NCBI GenBank assembly: GCA_030549495.1
Contig: JAUIRK010000903.1
Coordinates: 2,356,001 to 2,420,000, forward strand
Direction: 5' to 3'
DNA length: 64,000 bases
Origin: Nectonema munidae
Lineage: Eukaryota; Nematomorpha; Nectonematoida; Nectonematidae
Shown piece by piece: positions 22,094 to 34,000 of the stretch; positions within the stretch are counted from its first letter, which is position 1; every line of letters begins with the position of its first letter. The translations under genes and the position numbers were made by a program. Below the pieces are notes generated by a model, which was not told the origin of the DNA, did no database searches, and worked only from the letters and a program-made list of their open reading frames with translations.

Positions 22094-25000
22094 ATCTCAG
22101 TCAACTCTAATATTTTTAATTTAAAAAAGAGATGAGTAAAATTACTAAAAATCAAAATTTTAATTAATTAAATTTTTTTTTAATTAATTAAAATCATAAT
22201 GCTTTTTTTAATTAAAGTTTTTTTTTAAGTTTTGTTATAATGATATCTTTAAAAAATAAAATAGAAAATATATTGTGAAAACTCATTATTATGAATTTTT
22301 AGATTTAACGCCATCTAAATTTATCTGTTTATACTTCAAATGAGGTCTTCTTTATAACTTTATAAGTGGATAATTTGTTTGTTATTAATTCACATCATCT
22401 AACTTTGAAAAAAATAAGGTATTCTTTGCCTCTAGTATTTTATTTGTATTTATATCTGTGAAAATACCATAGACTTCTAGATCTACCCCTGAGGAGGGAG
22501 TATAACAAAAAATGCTTAAATTGGATAACAGGATTGAGCATGGAGTATTTCTCAGACCTCTAACTAGACTTGTCGAAACAGAAAAGAAGTTTTTAAGTAG
22601 AAGTATCATTTACAGTAATTAGTAAATTAACTGATCTTACATTAACAATTTATGATCACTGTACGATAACAATACTACAAAAATGTCAAAAGAAAAATAG
22701 TAGAATTTGTAACTCAAATCGGTTGGCATTAAAAACAACTAAAAAATCATACTACGGCAAATCGGTAGAGTTGTTATTATATCTAGACGTAGACATTTGA
22801 GCGAAAAATAAAATTTTAAAATCAAGTTGAGAATAATAGATTTAATATGTACAAATAAATTTTTGTTAAAATCCTGAAAAAACATTATCTTATAGGACTG
22901 AACTGAGCGAATCGACAGAAATAGAGTTAACGCCATCTATATATTTTTTTAATATTCAAATTTATATCCTTTTGTACAATGATCATGGATATTTCGGAAT
23001 AAATTTGAGTATTTTATCCTCTTTTTAAAACATATTTAATTTCAATGGCCTTTCTTTAATGAAATCTTATGCAGTCTCGTTTTTAAAGTTAAGGGCGTCA
23101 AAAATGAATTGGATTCATCAAGCGATGGTAAGGCTTGGGTTTCCAAAATTTTCAGCAAGATATAAACAATATGCGTGGCAAATGTATCAAAAATTTTGGC
23201 GTAGTATTCAAAAACATATAGCTAACATGAACATTTTTTTTACTGAATATATATTATAATACTCAATTTTGGTAAAGTCCAAATTTAGTAACAATCTCTT
23301 CCTATCACTGCGCAGAAATTTGCATTATCTGCGCATGTAGAAACCCGCTTGGATACGCCATGGTAATTTATTTTCTATTGGTTAATGATTTTTTCATTTA
23401 TCTTTTTTATAAAAATATTCTCTTAGTACTTCATTCGTTATTATAGGGACATAATTCTTGATATCTTACACAAGTACAGAGCTTGCGCTGAAAGAGTATA
23501 ATACAAATTTTCAAATATTCATCTTCATCATAACATTTCCTGATATCGACTACAAATATAGGCATTTGTGATATCGATGTAAATGATAACGATGATTATC
23601 TAACTTTTTAATTTGTAAAAAAATTTTGTTGAAGTGCTCTTAAGAGGAAAAATGATTTTTATGCATCAATTGCGTAGATAGCATTCAGAGGCATGAGACG
23701 TAAAGAAATCCTTCAAATGCGATAAGATCACTTTCATTTCAGTTCCATGCCAATCTGATTTATTCACAAACTTATTTATTTGTCAACCATATCTTTCTAC
23801 ATATCTCAAAATTAATTAAAGATATGCAACATCATAAAAGAACAGAGAAACACGTTATGACATTTTTAAACCAGAGGACAAATCTATTAGAAATTTCATT
23901 ACAAAATTATCACTCGATACAAAGAATTGTCACAATCTAAATCTTTCATAAGAAAATCAAAATGATATTGAAATATATGAAGATTCACTTTTGGCAGAAT
24001 TGGCAAAGGCGTATTTGGTTCGAGGGACATGCGCAATTTGTTTATCACTCGCTAACTACACTATGTGTTAAACCTCATACCCTTTCACTATATTTCACTA
24101 AACATCTGTAGGACGAATAAAGTATATATAAGTCATAAGAACAAATAAAAATGAGGCTTTTTCTCTAGTTGAACTTGCAAGTTCCTAATTTATATAATAT
24201 ACGATTAGTTTTATAAAAACTCATCAATTCCATATTCAAAGTAAACATATAGTTATATAGAAATTTTTAATTGATAGAATAGCACGTAAATCAGTTGTGT
24301 AAGTCGAAATCCATTCTTTATTTGTTTTTTTATTTATATTTTTCGTTTCAAGAAAAATGCGCTATAAATCAATAATACTAGTTATATTTTTCAAAGAAAA
24401 AGAAATAGAACTCATTATTTGAATAAAATGTTTTTTTAATTATAAAAATTTCTAACCTTTTTTATTGAACCAAATTTTTATCTTTTTTTTAACACACAAA
24501 TTTAAAATTGTTTTTAAAAATTCAAATTGAACTATGTATGGTATGCACACATGATAGACAACCTAAAGAATGCAATGTTGGTGATAAAATGCATTTAGAG
24601 TTTACTGTTTCTACTTTAATTCATTTTACCTCTAGAAACAAGAAAGTATCGATAGAGAATAACGGTGAAGCTGAATTGCGTGTTTTTTCTTTTTTATCTA
24701 CTCAAGAGGCTAATGCGTTGAAGGAAATAGTAATGCTTCATTGAAAATTTCCACCATTCAAATTACATGGAAAAGAATTATCAATATAACATAACATAAT
24801 TTATTAAGCGAAAATAAAAGCTAAGTATAAGCTAGGATCGCATCGTATGAAAAGAATGAAAATATGAATTAATCCAGGGTTAGTCGTATAATTGATAGTA
24901 CAAAAGTAAGGAGTTATAATTAATCAAAGGTAAAAATCATGTCTTTCCAATAAAAATCAAGGCGATTTTTGAAGATTTGCAAAGAAAAAATGCTTAGGGA

Positions 25001-27376
25001 GATTATTCCAATCGTCTATAATTCTATTCGAAAACGAGGCCTTGAGAAAACAGTAACGTTTACGTCCATGTATTTGTTGATTATATTGAATACCGTGATC
25101 ATATCATTGCGTTTGTATACTTTACGTAATATAAAGAAAAATTCATCTGTAAAATTTTTAAATTTGCCAATACGTATCTTTTTAAAGAAATTATGAAATT
25201 TTTATTTTAAGGTTAGACAGGTAAGAAATACAAATAAAGAAAGAGAAGAAAAAATAAATGATCGCTTAACAACATTTCCCCCTTTTGGCATTGTTCACTT
25301 TGATTATTTGAATAAAATATCCTAATTTCACTCTGGATAAAACTTTTTTTATGTTTTTCTTAGTATTGAAATAAGCACGGTTTAATATTTGCAAAAGTGA
25401 ACAATCATAAAAAAGTTTCTTTGTTTTAAAGTTGGTCATTTATGAAGTAGTTTTTCAAGATTATTTACTTACAAGTAATACCTTACCTGACCAGTTAATT
25501 TGTTTATAATTTAGTTTGTTGAACAGAAAAGTAGATACATAGCAAGGTTGATTAGTTATCTACTTTAATTGCTACTTAGTATGATGAAACAAACTCGAAA
25601 ACGGAAAAAAAGTATGATTTCAAATTAAAAAAAATTATAAATAGTCTGCTTCATTTATATTATCTACAAAAAGTAGGAAAAAGAAAGGTGCTAAGATTTT
25701 TCTATGTATTTTTAATATATTCTTAAAATAAAGTTACCTTATTTGAATATTCATTCACATAGCTAGATTCGAAAACGTATTGAACTTCGATATTTATTAT
25801 AATTTAGCTTTTTTGTAAGTATTTTCAATCGTATTTTTTACAAAAAAACTAGCGTGTCTTACCATAATTTTGAAAAGTAACAATCGTATGCCACCGCTAT
25901 TCATTATTTTGGTTTTACTAGAATAAGGGGACTCCTGATATCATTTCATTTTCTATTGAGAAATATTCTTTTCCTTTCATTTTTGTTTTACATATCAAAA
26001 CAAATTTTGCACTACTTTTCAAGACTCTGGTTCCGAAGTTAATTTATATTACGGTTAAGTCTAAATTACAGAGATAGCTCTGAGTCAGATGTGGTAATAT
26101 GACATTCGTTAACTTGGCGCAGAAATACTCCGTACATTAGGAGTCAGTAAATCTTTTGTGTTGTATTTCGTATAAATTTCTTTTCTGATTTTTTCATCAT
26201 ATTGTGAGATTTACTTGGCACCTCGACAAAAAGATTGAAAAAAAAATAGAAAAAATATTTTGGGAAATATTTTTAAAAAAATTAAAACTTTTTCATATTC
26301 TTGGCCTTGCTAAAGTAAAAAATTTTATACCTGCAAAATATTCAAAATTTAGATCATAGGAATAAAGTTATTGTTCTTTAAATTAAATTGCAAGAACGAA
26401 TAATATGGAAAATTTCTAATTCTGAAAATATTTTCAAAATGACATTATAGTCATTGATAACAAAATCGCTAAAACAACAATATCGACCAGGCTAACACTT
26501 AAACATAATATCAGTCAAAGAGATTTCTAATAATCTATTTTAAGCCAACTTATTAAAAAATCTTAATTGTTTATAATACAAATTTATTGTTTTCTCAAAC
26601 GGATTAGCTCCTATCCTCCAGTTATCTGAATGTAAATTTAAAATAAATATGATTTATTAACTATCTTCGTATTAATCTTTAGCATAATTTTTCAGTGGTC
26701 CTTCACATAAAGTCCCTAATTATGAGCTCCTTTAATTACACTCTTCTCTTTCAGCTTCATAAGCCCAAAATACGATTCTTTAACTTTTTCGTTGCTTCAG
26801 TTTTTCTTTTTTCAGAACTGGATGTTTTCCAAATTAATAAAGTGGTTGAATGCATTTTCTATTATAATTCATCTTGTCTGGGTATTGGCTTCAAAAATAT
26901 ATTTTATTTTAATCCTTTAGTTCATATTTAGCATACCCATAGTGTTACTTTATTTGATTTTCATAGTTTACCCGATACATTTAGATTCTGTGTTTTTTAT
27001 TTTATTTATCAATGCTATGCAAACTTTTTAGCTTTCACTATTTTGCTTACTTTATTTGGTGATATTATAAGACGAGATTAGATAAGGGGTGGACAACTTG
27101 CTTGGGGTGCATGAGAGTGAGCAAGATTATGACTACCTGGGGACAAATATAAGTCTGATATGAAATAAATGAGTATGAAATCAAACATGGTAGTTCAACA
27201 ACAGGTTTTGTTATTAAGGATTATCATTTCAGTATTAAACATTATTTTACAGATATTTTGTCTATGAATAGTTCAACCTGTATCAAAAACGAATTGCATT
27301 GCAGACTAATTTTTAAATTAATAAATTTTATGAAAATCTAATTTTTGTGCTTTTTTATTAATTAACTATTTTTTTT
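22094..27376. other. Long AT-rich stretch with no supported gene
   Basis: Open frames here are short and skewed by base composition. One at 24,508-24,744 (78 codons, CTHDRQPKECNVGDKMHLEF in the middle, FLSTQEANALKEIV at the end) has protein-like composition and could be a lone exon, but I do not recognise it. AACGCCATCTA occurs at 22,309 and again at 22,930 without other clear structure. No RNA gene was found. Confidence 0.4.
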
Positions 27377-27479
27377 GAAAAACAAATTCACAAAAACTGT
27401 GATTAACCATCTTAAGCATAATGCGAGCATATAGCTTTACGGCTGAAAGTGCTTTGATATCTCTAACCAACCAACCAAT
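27377..27479 (+). mobile_element. SINE family 1, 3' tail only
   Basis: This carries the common tail ACTGTGATTAACCATCTTAA, AATGCGAGCATATAG, GAAAGTGCTTTGATATCTC and ends in CCAACCAACCAA. It matches the tails at 59,320-59,410 and 59,490-59,586. The tRNA-like head is missing, as expected for 5' truncation during LINE-driven insertion. Confidence 0.85.
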
Positions 27480-28331
27480 ACACTAAATAGAAAAAATGAA
27501 AATCTTAATTTTTTAATTTTTGTTTAGTTTCAAACCATCGAATCACATGTAATTTCTAAGCTATTTTTATATAAAATAAGCATAAAAATTTTGTTTTTAT
27601 ACATTTCAATAGACACTTTAAATATTCAATATGTTTTTAAAGCTAGTTTTCAAACAATTTGTTTAATTTAAGTTTTTTTAAAGTTCTTTAATTTTTTAAC
27701 AAATTTATTTTATAAATAAAACATTAAGAACACAATGGTTTGACAGCGTTTACTGTTTTTTCAAAAAAGGGCAATATTTCAATTTAAAATTTTTCATATT
27801 TGCCGAACCAGAGGAGTAACTAGGCCCGCGTCTGAAGAGGCCGTGACCCACCCCCTCCTTTCCTATATACTTTAGTGTTCGCCCCCTCCCCTCCCACCTT
27901 TATTCAAGTACATTAGTGTGCTTTTCCGACATAACTTAATTGAGTTACATTTTAATAGTTGTTACTTACAGAAATTTTATTCAAAATATCAAACCTGTAA
28001 AAAGTTTTTGGTATACAGTTAATTAATTTGAAAACTTGCCTAAAACATATCTTTAAATACAAAACTTATAAAAAAATAACTATCAATTAAGTGTCTAAAA
28101 TCTAAAAAGATCTTTTATTAAGTGTTTTTTATCAATCAAAAAAATTGTCAATTTTGGACCCAATTTTTAGCCCTTGAACTTGATAAAATGACAAAAATGC
28201 CAACTTTGACCTGAAACAAATTCAACAAATTTTCAAACAAATTACATATTTGGAATCAGCGTATCAAACTCTATCAGAATACGTTTTAAAATTTTTGAAT
28301 TTTCCATTTATTAAATTTCCGATTTTTCAGG
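27480..28331. other. AT-rich stretch, no gene recognised
   Basis: No gene is seen. A short GC-rich patch at about 27,815-27,900 (GTAACTAGGCCCGCG..., CCCCCTCC runs) resembles the ends of small DNA transposons but has no definable partner. Confidence 0.4.
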
Positions 28332-28355
28332 CCCTTTCAAAGCGTGCTACGAAAT

Positions 28356-28490
28356 TTCATCACACGACATTTCATCACACGACACTTCATCACGCGACAT
28401 TTCATCACACGACACTTTATCATAACGACACTTCATCATACCGACACTTAATCACACGACACTTCATCACACGACATTTGATTATGACAA
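28356..28490 (+). repeat. 17-base minisatellite forming the left MULE arm
   Basis: There are about eight units of the type CATCACACGACAcTT, with single-base variants (GCGAC, ATAACGAC, ATACCGAC). The same unit appears inverted at 30,433-30,497. Confidence 0.9.
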
Positions 28491-29167
28491 CACTTCATAC
28501 ACAAAATATCATCACAACCAAATATAAAATAATTATTCGCCTACATTTACCACAACATCGTTGGTCTTATAATCCCTGCCACGAAAAATTTAACCTCCCT
28601 CTCGTACTCTGATACAGGGTATTAAGATATATTATTATAACTAACCCATTGAAGTTAGTTCAATATTTAACTCAAAAATCAAAATTTAAATCTTCATTCA
28701 ATAACATCTATTTTTAAATAAAAACGCATGAATTTTTATTTATAATTACTACGTTATGTCAAGTTAGGTTTGAAAAAGATCACTATAATACAAAGTATGC
28801 CTTACAACTGTTCCTTAATTTGTGTATAATATCGTTCAAATTTTGTCAAAAATATAATATTTTAAATATTATATATTTTGAAAAATATATATTTCAAAGA
28901 AAAATATTTCAATTAAATGGAGTTTGCTTGCTTTATTAAAACTATTTGTCGATGTCAGATACGAGCATTAAATCGAGGGATTCCCAAAGAACAAATCCTT
29001 TCTATATAATTTTACGGTAGTGTATGGGTTTGCGGTAAATTGAAAAAAATTACAAAATTACGGGTTTGGAAAAAAATTACAAAATGAAAGTACTATAATT
29101 TGATTTATTTGTATAAGAAATAATTTAAAAACAATAAAAATTGCCATACTTATAAAAATAAACTACT

Positions 29168-30025
29168 TACACGCAGGCTCTAAGGTATGTCATGATATCA
29201 GTCTGTGCGAACAGACTAGCTATGCTTTTAATCTTCTCCTTAATAGAAAGATATTTTTTATTAGTCGGTAGAGGTGCACCTGTTATTCCTTGAGTTAAAT
29301 TCAAACGTTGAATTTTCAAAGTTTCTTCTATAAGTATTTCTACTTTTGTTTTTCAGAAGAGCATACATTCCTGCTGGATTACGCCCTTCTCTAAAATGAA
29401 AATGAAGAGTATACAACTGATAAAATAAACATGGTACAACTTTAAAAGTACCATCAGCAATTCAGAGTCTGGCACGTGACAAACAAGTCACAACTTCATT
29501 ATGTCCAAATATAATAATTTTTTCTGTATCGTCAATGCCAGAATCATACAATAAATTGTCTCTAAACTTACCTGTTATTTCAAAATTTGTTGAAGTTGGC
29601 AAAAGTGGTAATGTCTTAAATCTTCCTTTAGATCATTGTAATGTTCGAATTAGGCTTGGCTTCTTTGGTATTCGCATCATGGATGAGGTTGATATATCTT
29701 GACAATATTCACAAGAGACAATCATTGGAGCTGTTGCAACTTCTTTCATTACAATTTTTAATTTGTTCACTGCTAATTTTGCGCACATTTTTTCTCTGTC
29801 CAAATAATGGGAATGTTCAGATTTGGGTGAGGAAATTACACGTTCTCCCAATGTTGTAATAAACGCATTACATTTATTTTTTTGGTATTCTGAGCATCGC
29901 CAACGGATAGAATTATCTTTGTTTTTTCGATGTTTATAATATTCGCAATTATTGAATATTGCAGTTTCCTTTCCCTTGAAAGTTGTTCCAAAATTACAAA
30001 AATATTCAACATCATTTGTATCCAT
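29168..30025 (-). pseudogene. FLYWCH + MULE transposase remnant with central deletion
   Basis: The likely start is the methionine at 30,025 (MDTNDVEYFC). An N-terminal FLYWCH-type zinc finger follows: KETAIFNNCEYYKHRK, then IRWRCSEYQKNKCNAFITT, then SEHSHYLD. After a stop and frame change come FRDNLLYDSGIDDTEKIIIFGHNE and ADGTFKVVPCLFYQLYTLHF, the conserved entry to the MULE transposase core, up to NPAGMYALLKN. The sequence then passes directly to what looks like the extreme C-terminus (KIQRLNLTQG..., LFAQTDIMTYLRACV, stop at 29,168). The rest of the catalytic core and the SWIM-finger region usual for the family are therefore missing. It is dead, and its host element would have to move in trans. 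Confidence 0.8.
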
Positions 30026-30432
30026 TTTAAATGTTAATAAGGCAAAAACTTTTATTTTGACATAAAAAAAATAGAAGGGAGTAAAAGTTAAAAGTAAAAG
30101 AGTTGAAGGTATTCTCAAGAAGAAAAAACTAACAAGGAAGTATTAGTGAGTAGAATGGGAAAATATTTAAAAGATTATCTATACAACAGCCTGTAAAAAT
30201 GTATCATATATACTTCAAGTTGTACACTTTTCACTTCCTGTTTAGCTGTTAAAGTATCTCATATATAATTAGAAGATTATCAACAACATGCCCATGAAAA
30301 AGCTTATCATACCTAGGTAAAATTCTCCAGATAATATAATGCTCTAATACTTTTATCTTGACTATTTATCTATGCTGATGTTTTAATCTTTTACAACATA
30401 TAGGAAATTGAAATGATAAAAAGCTGCTCTGA

Positions 30433-30497
30433 TTATGTGATGAAGTGTCGTGTGATGAAGTGTCGCGTGATGAAGTGTCGTGTGATGAAATGTCATG
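30433..30497 (-). repeat. 17-base minisatellite forming the right MULE arm
   Basis: There are about four units (GTGATGAAGTGTCGT on the plus strand), inverted relative to 28,356-28,490, including the same GCGTGATG variant. Confidence 0.9.
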
Positions 30498-30508
30498 AGA
30501 CCCTTTCA

Positions 30509-31261
30509 GGTTCTCATTAAAATTATGACTTCACATATAATTCAACAAAAAATCAAGTTTTATATATTTTTACAATCTACTTATCATTCTGAATAACAAT
30601 ATTAACTTTATTTTACCTTAAATCTTTTTATTCAAAAAAATTTCATATATAGTATATAATGTACTTATTTTAACCAATCAAAAAATATTTAAAAAATTTT
30701 TACATTCTCAATATATCCAATTTAATTAATGGCTGATTGGTTTATTTATTCTTCTAAGGAAAGATAATAAATTTGTATGTTACTGTTTCAAATCTCTATT
30801 TTTAATATAACAAAGATTCTTTATTAAAGTTGTTTTTTTAATTTATAAATTTTGTATTAGATTTTTAAAAATTGATACTTACTATTGATAATTTTTAAAA
30901 ACTAAAGTTTTATTAAGATTTCTTTAAAATCTAAATTATTTTATAAATTTTATTTTTCAATAACATATTTCTATAATTTAAATTATTTAGTTTATAAATT
31001 TTATTTTTCTAAACTCTATTACTTTAAAAATTTTATTTTTAAGTATTAAGAGATCTCAATAGATTTAAATCTATTTTTTTTTTATAATAAATAGATCTTT
31101 CTACTTTTGATAAGATTTTTTATATTTTATATAGATTACATATAATTTATTTATATTGTTTGCTTTAATTTATTTTTAATAATAATCTAATTTGCTAATT
31201 CTATAGATTTAGTACAAATCTATTTTTAATTTAAATAAATAGATTTTATCTACTAAATTGT
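30509..31261. other. Very AT-rich stretch, no gene
   Basis: It is low in complexity and dominated by TTTATAAATTTTATTTTT-like words and AAATCTATTT repeats (about 31,060-31,255). No gene or RNA is visible. Confidence 0.5.
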
Positions 31262-31556
31262 CGGGTATTAATGATCTTTACGTGTACTAAGGATGATTTT
31301 CGGGGATATAAACGATTTTTAGAGGTACCAATGATGTTTACAGGGGTACAAATGATCTATATTGGTACTAATGATCTTTATGGGTACTAATGATCCTTAC
31401 GGGTTCCTTAAGTGGGTCTATAATCCCGGTACTGATGATCTTTGAGAAGATCTAGAATCACGGGGGTACCAATTATCTTTAACAGGACCTAGGATCACGG
31501 GAGTACCAAGGATCTTTCACAGGACCTAGAATCACGTAACAATGATCTTTAACAGG
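31262..31556 (+). repeat. Degenerate minisatellite (GGTACTAATGATCTTTACGG type)
   Basis: A tandem of about 18-24-base units is built on GTAC-AATGATCTTTA, changing after about 31,400 to longer units with GACCTAGAATCACG. There are about 12 units in all, with poor conservation toward the right side. Confidence 0.8.
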
Positions 31557-31679
31557 CCTAAATTAAGGCTTTAAAAATTAACTCTAAAAAAAATGAAGAA
31601 AAATTTTTCAATGAAATTAAAGTAGATACACAATTTTTATACTTTGTTTTCACTTATTTTTTAATTTTAGTGTTTAGAT

Positions 31680-31913
31680 TTTGTTGAGCCGGACAACAAG
31701 GCCCCACCAAAAATTATCATTGTGAAAAACTTTGAAGATAAAATTTTAAACATTGTGATTGTAGGTGGTGGTACAATCTACAATATAAAGCCAAAAATTA
31801 TGGAGGCCTTAATGGATGTGCTGAGTGTATACTACGTTTTCGACCTTTCAAATTCTGGGATTTTTCCAAACTCATCTATTGAAAGACGAAAGCCCTTTTT
31901 TCAAAATCAATAA
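31680..31913 (+). CDS. Possible terminal exon of an unknown protein
   Basis: After a TTTTAATTTTAG acceptor-like context the frame reads FDFVEPDNKAPPKIIIVKN..., then KIMEALMDVLSVYYVFDLS and IERRKPFFQNQ, stop. The pattern LFxxYYVFNL...T.EF.Q+ at the end resembles a C-terminal segment seen in many uncharacterised animal proteins associated with transposons, but I cannot name it. An AATAAA follows at once (about 31,911). It could be a gene exon, a decayed transposon gene or chance. Confidence 0.3.
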   Translation, partial: FVEPDNKAPPKIIIVKNFEDKILNIVIVGGGTIYNIKPKIMEALMDVLSVYYVFDLSNSGIFPNSSIERRKPFFQNQ

Positions 31914-32929
31914 ATATTTAATGTTTGAAAAAATATATATATTTTTTTAATTTAAATAAAATTTCACATTTTGTTTATATTTGCTTTTTGAAGATAAATA
32001 AAGTTTTAACTTATCACAATTTTTCTATTTTAATATTCTTGAGTATGAGGTGAACTTTACATTTGTCTTTTTTAAACAATAATGTAAATGTACCCTTTTT
32101 ATAAATTTCTCCTGCATTTTTTTGGCTAATTTTAATAATTCCAATTTTTTGTTAGTATGGCTGAACTGCTTAATGGCACTCAAGATTTGAATTATAAAAT
32201 TATTCATAAACTTAATATTTTATGATCCTTTTTTTGTTATTCGAAACTTGTTATGAATAAACAAAAAATTTTTATAGGCAACGGCGATACAGACAAAAAT
32301 GAAGAGTAGTATAGCAAAGCAGCCATACTACCAAAAGAGATCCCATAACTTGTAAAATTTCTAAGAAATGAAGTCAAAATATTCAATTAAAACACAAAAT
32401 ACTTAATTGATTTGTGCTTAGAACCTCATCACAACATTTTAGAACACTTTTTATCAAAACGGAATATTTTGGAACACGTAAAATTTAAACATTTTTTTTC
32501 TGAACGCATAAAATTTGAACGCGTTTAGATAAAAAGTTTTTCTAAAAACGGACACTTTTTGTGTTTATAACTTAAACAGATTTTTTACAGTTTACTTAGA
32601 AACATCTTTTTTTGTTATGAAAGCCAAACATAAAAACTTAAGGTATATGTTCTTACAGAGTGGATAAAATTGAAATTTTCTATGCAGATTTTTTTATGTC
32701 ATTTAAGCAATAAACTACAATTCAAGACCCCTGCCTCCTTTACTTAATTACTTGTTCTACCTAATAATGCTAATAAGGTTATTTACATGTCGCTCAACTG
32801 AATGAGGCTTTACCCCTACCAGGGCTTTGCCCTGGACCTACTGGGGGCTTCAAGGCGGCCCTCAGACCCCCTGTCTTATTTTGTGCGCCCCTCCTAACTT
32901 CAATTCTTGGATCCGCGCCTAAATAGAGT
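31914..32929. other. AT-rich stretch with a GC-rich patch near its end
   Basis: No gene is seen. GCCCTGGACCTACTGGGGGC and GGATCCGCGCCTAAAT (about 32,830-32,925) look like terminal words of hAT-type elements. The latter abuts the hAT coding fragment that follows. Confidence 0.4.
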
Positions 32930-33217
32930 TGATTGAATCAAAATGTCCTGTCCATATTTGATCCATAATCCTTTGAATTTTCCCTCCATGATATATTTTC
33001 TCAACATTAAGCTTTCTCATAAAATTGTTAATGAGCTTACACACAGTAATGCATCTTGAAACTTCATATATCGAATTCAAAGCATTAATCACAACAAGAT
33101 GAAGTCGGTGATTCAGGCAATGTAAAAAAGGAAGAAAATAATAGGAATTCGGGGGGGGGGGGGCACAAGAGGAAGTTAGGGGGCTACGCCCCCCCCCTTC
33201 TCGCTACGGCCCTGAAT
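32930..33217 (-). mobile_element. hAT transposase fragment with terminal-like ends
   Basis: The minus strand reads YYFLPFLHCLNHRLHLVVIN, then EVSRCITVCKLINNFMRKL. The HC-NHRLxLVVxDA block is a conserved piece of ZMYM/TTF-type hAT transposases. On one side lies GGATCCGCGCCTAAAT (ending near 32,927). On the other lies a G-rich tract and CTACGGCCCTG (ending near 33,217), whose reverse complement CAGGGCCGTAGCGAG looks like a hAT terminus. What remains is a small deletion derivative with about 70 codons of transposase. Confidence 0.6.
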
Positions 33218-33342
33218 CAGTCTCATAACATTCATATATTTTTTAAAGATGCTGTAGCAATAATGACATTGTTTAGTGTTATTTCCTGAAAGTAGAAAGT
33301 AGAAGGTTAAAAAAATAATATAGATGTATTGAAAAGACTTAT

Positions 33343-33696
33343 CTAGATATCATCCATCTCCAAAAAGTATTGTTTCACAAAATCTTGAATATAGCGTTCA
33401 TAGAATGAGAAGGAATCACTTAAGTTATTCAAAAGGGACCAGAATGATTTTTTATTGTTTAATTTTAAGATATTCAAAAAGTTTTTATAAGCGCAAAGAT
33501 TAGACATAGAAGAATTTTTCATATATTTTTTATAGTTTTTGAACTTCAAATTGTATTCTGCTAATTCATTGTCAGATTTTCTTATATTAGTTGTGATAAA
33601 TGGGAATGATTTGTTGAAAGCTTCTTTGAAGTTATCATTTAAAGTATTTATGCATAAAATGGACAGCTCTAGAGTTATAGCAACCTGTGAAGACAT
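33343..33696 (-). mobile_element. LINE fragment (region between endonuclease and RT)
   Basis: The 117-codon minus-strand frame contains NFKEAFNKSFPFI, YNLKFKNYKKYMK and FLNILKLNNKKSFWSLLN. That resembles the linker before the reverse transcriptase in CR1/L2-like LINEs (a lysine/aromatic-rich run ending K-SFW). Neither the endonuclease nor RT motifs are present nearby. The call rests on resemblance to the equivalent part of the LINE at 38.1-38.4 kb. Confidence 0.45.
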
Positions 33697-33874
33697 AATA
33701 TTGTAAATTAATAATGAAAGAATTATCGCAACTAAAAGAAAAGTTTCTTTTCAGGATATCCTTTTTTTTCGAAGGTTTTGATAATATTTTTAAATTTCAT
33801 AAAAAATAATTTTATATATTAAAAAGGTCTATTTTTTAGTTTGATGGTTAATTAGCAAGTTGTTTCGATTAGCA

Positions 33875-34000
33875 TGACCAGAGATAGTTGGTACACCAAA
33901 CAAGGTTGGTTAGATAGAAGTTTGATGCGGGTTCGATCCCGTATCAAACTTCTTTCCCTCATAATTCAATACAAGCGGCGTAATTCTGCCTTCTTGATGA
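33875..34000 (+). mobile_element. SINE family 2 (tRNA-derived)
   Basis: AGAGATAGTTGGTACACCAA (A-box-like) is followed by AAGGTTGGTTAGATAGAAGT, the B box GCGGGTTCGATCCCGTATC and TTCTTTCCCTCATAATTCAA. It shares block order with 10,046-10,230. It is not a functional tRNA because no acceptor stem closes around the B arm. Confidence 0.65.

Larger units (their letters stand above)
28340..30500 (-). mobile_element. Mutator-like (MULE) DNA transposon, internally deleted
   Basis: The element is bounded by inverted arrays of a 17-base unit (TTCATCACACGACACTT type): about 28,356-28,490 on the left and 30,433-30,497 on the right. It is flanked by the direct repeat CCCTTTCA (28,332-28,339 and 30,501-30,508), one base short of the 9-bp duplication usual for MULEs. 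Inside on the minus strand lies a FLYWCH/MULE transposase remnant. Long arms made of tandem repeats are reported for some MULE-type elements. Exact end bases are uncertain because the outermost 10 bases differ between the ends. Confidence 0.75.

Noticed and set aside
28356-28490. A CRISPR-like array (short regular repeats)
   Set aside because: The units are contiguous with no unique spacers, and the genome is animal.
28340-28612. A histidine/threonine-rich protein across the 17-base repeats
   Set aside because: The frame is only a translation of the minisatellite that forms the transposon arm.
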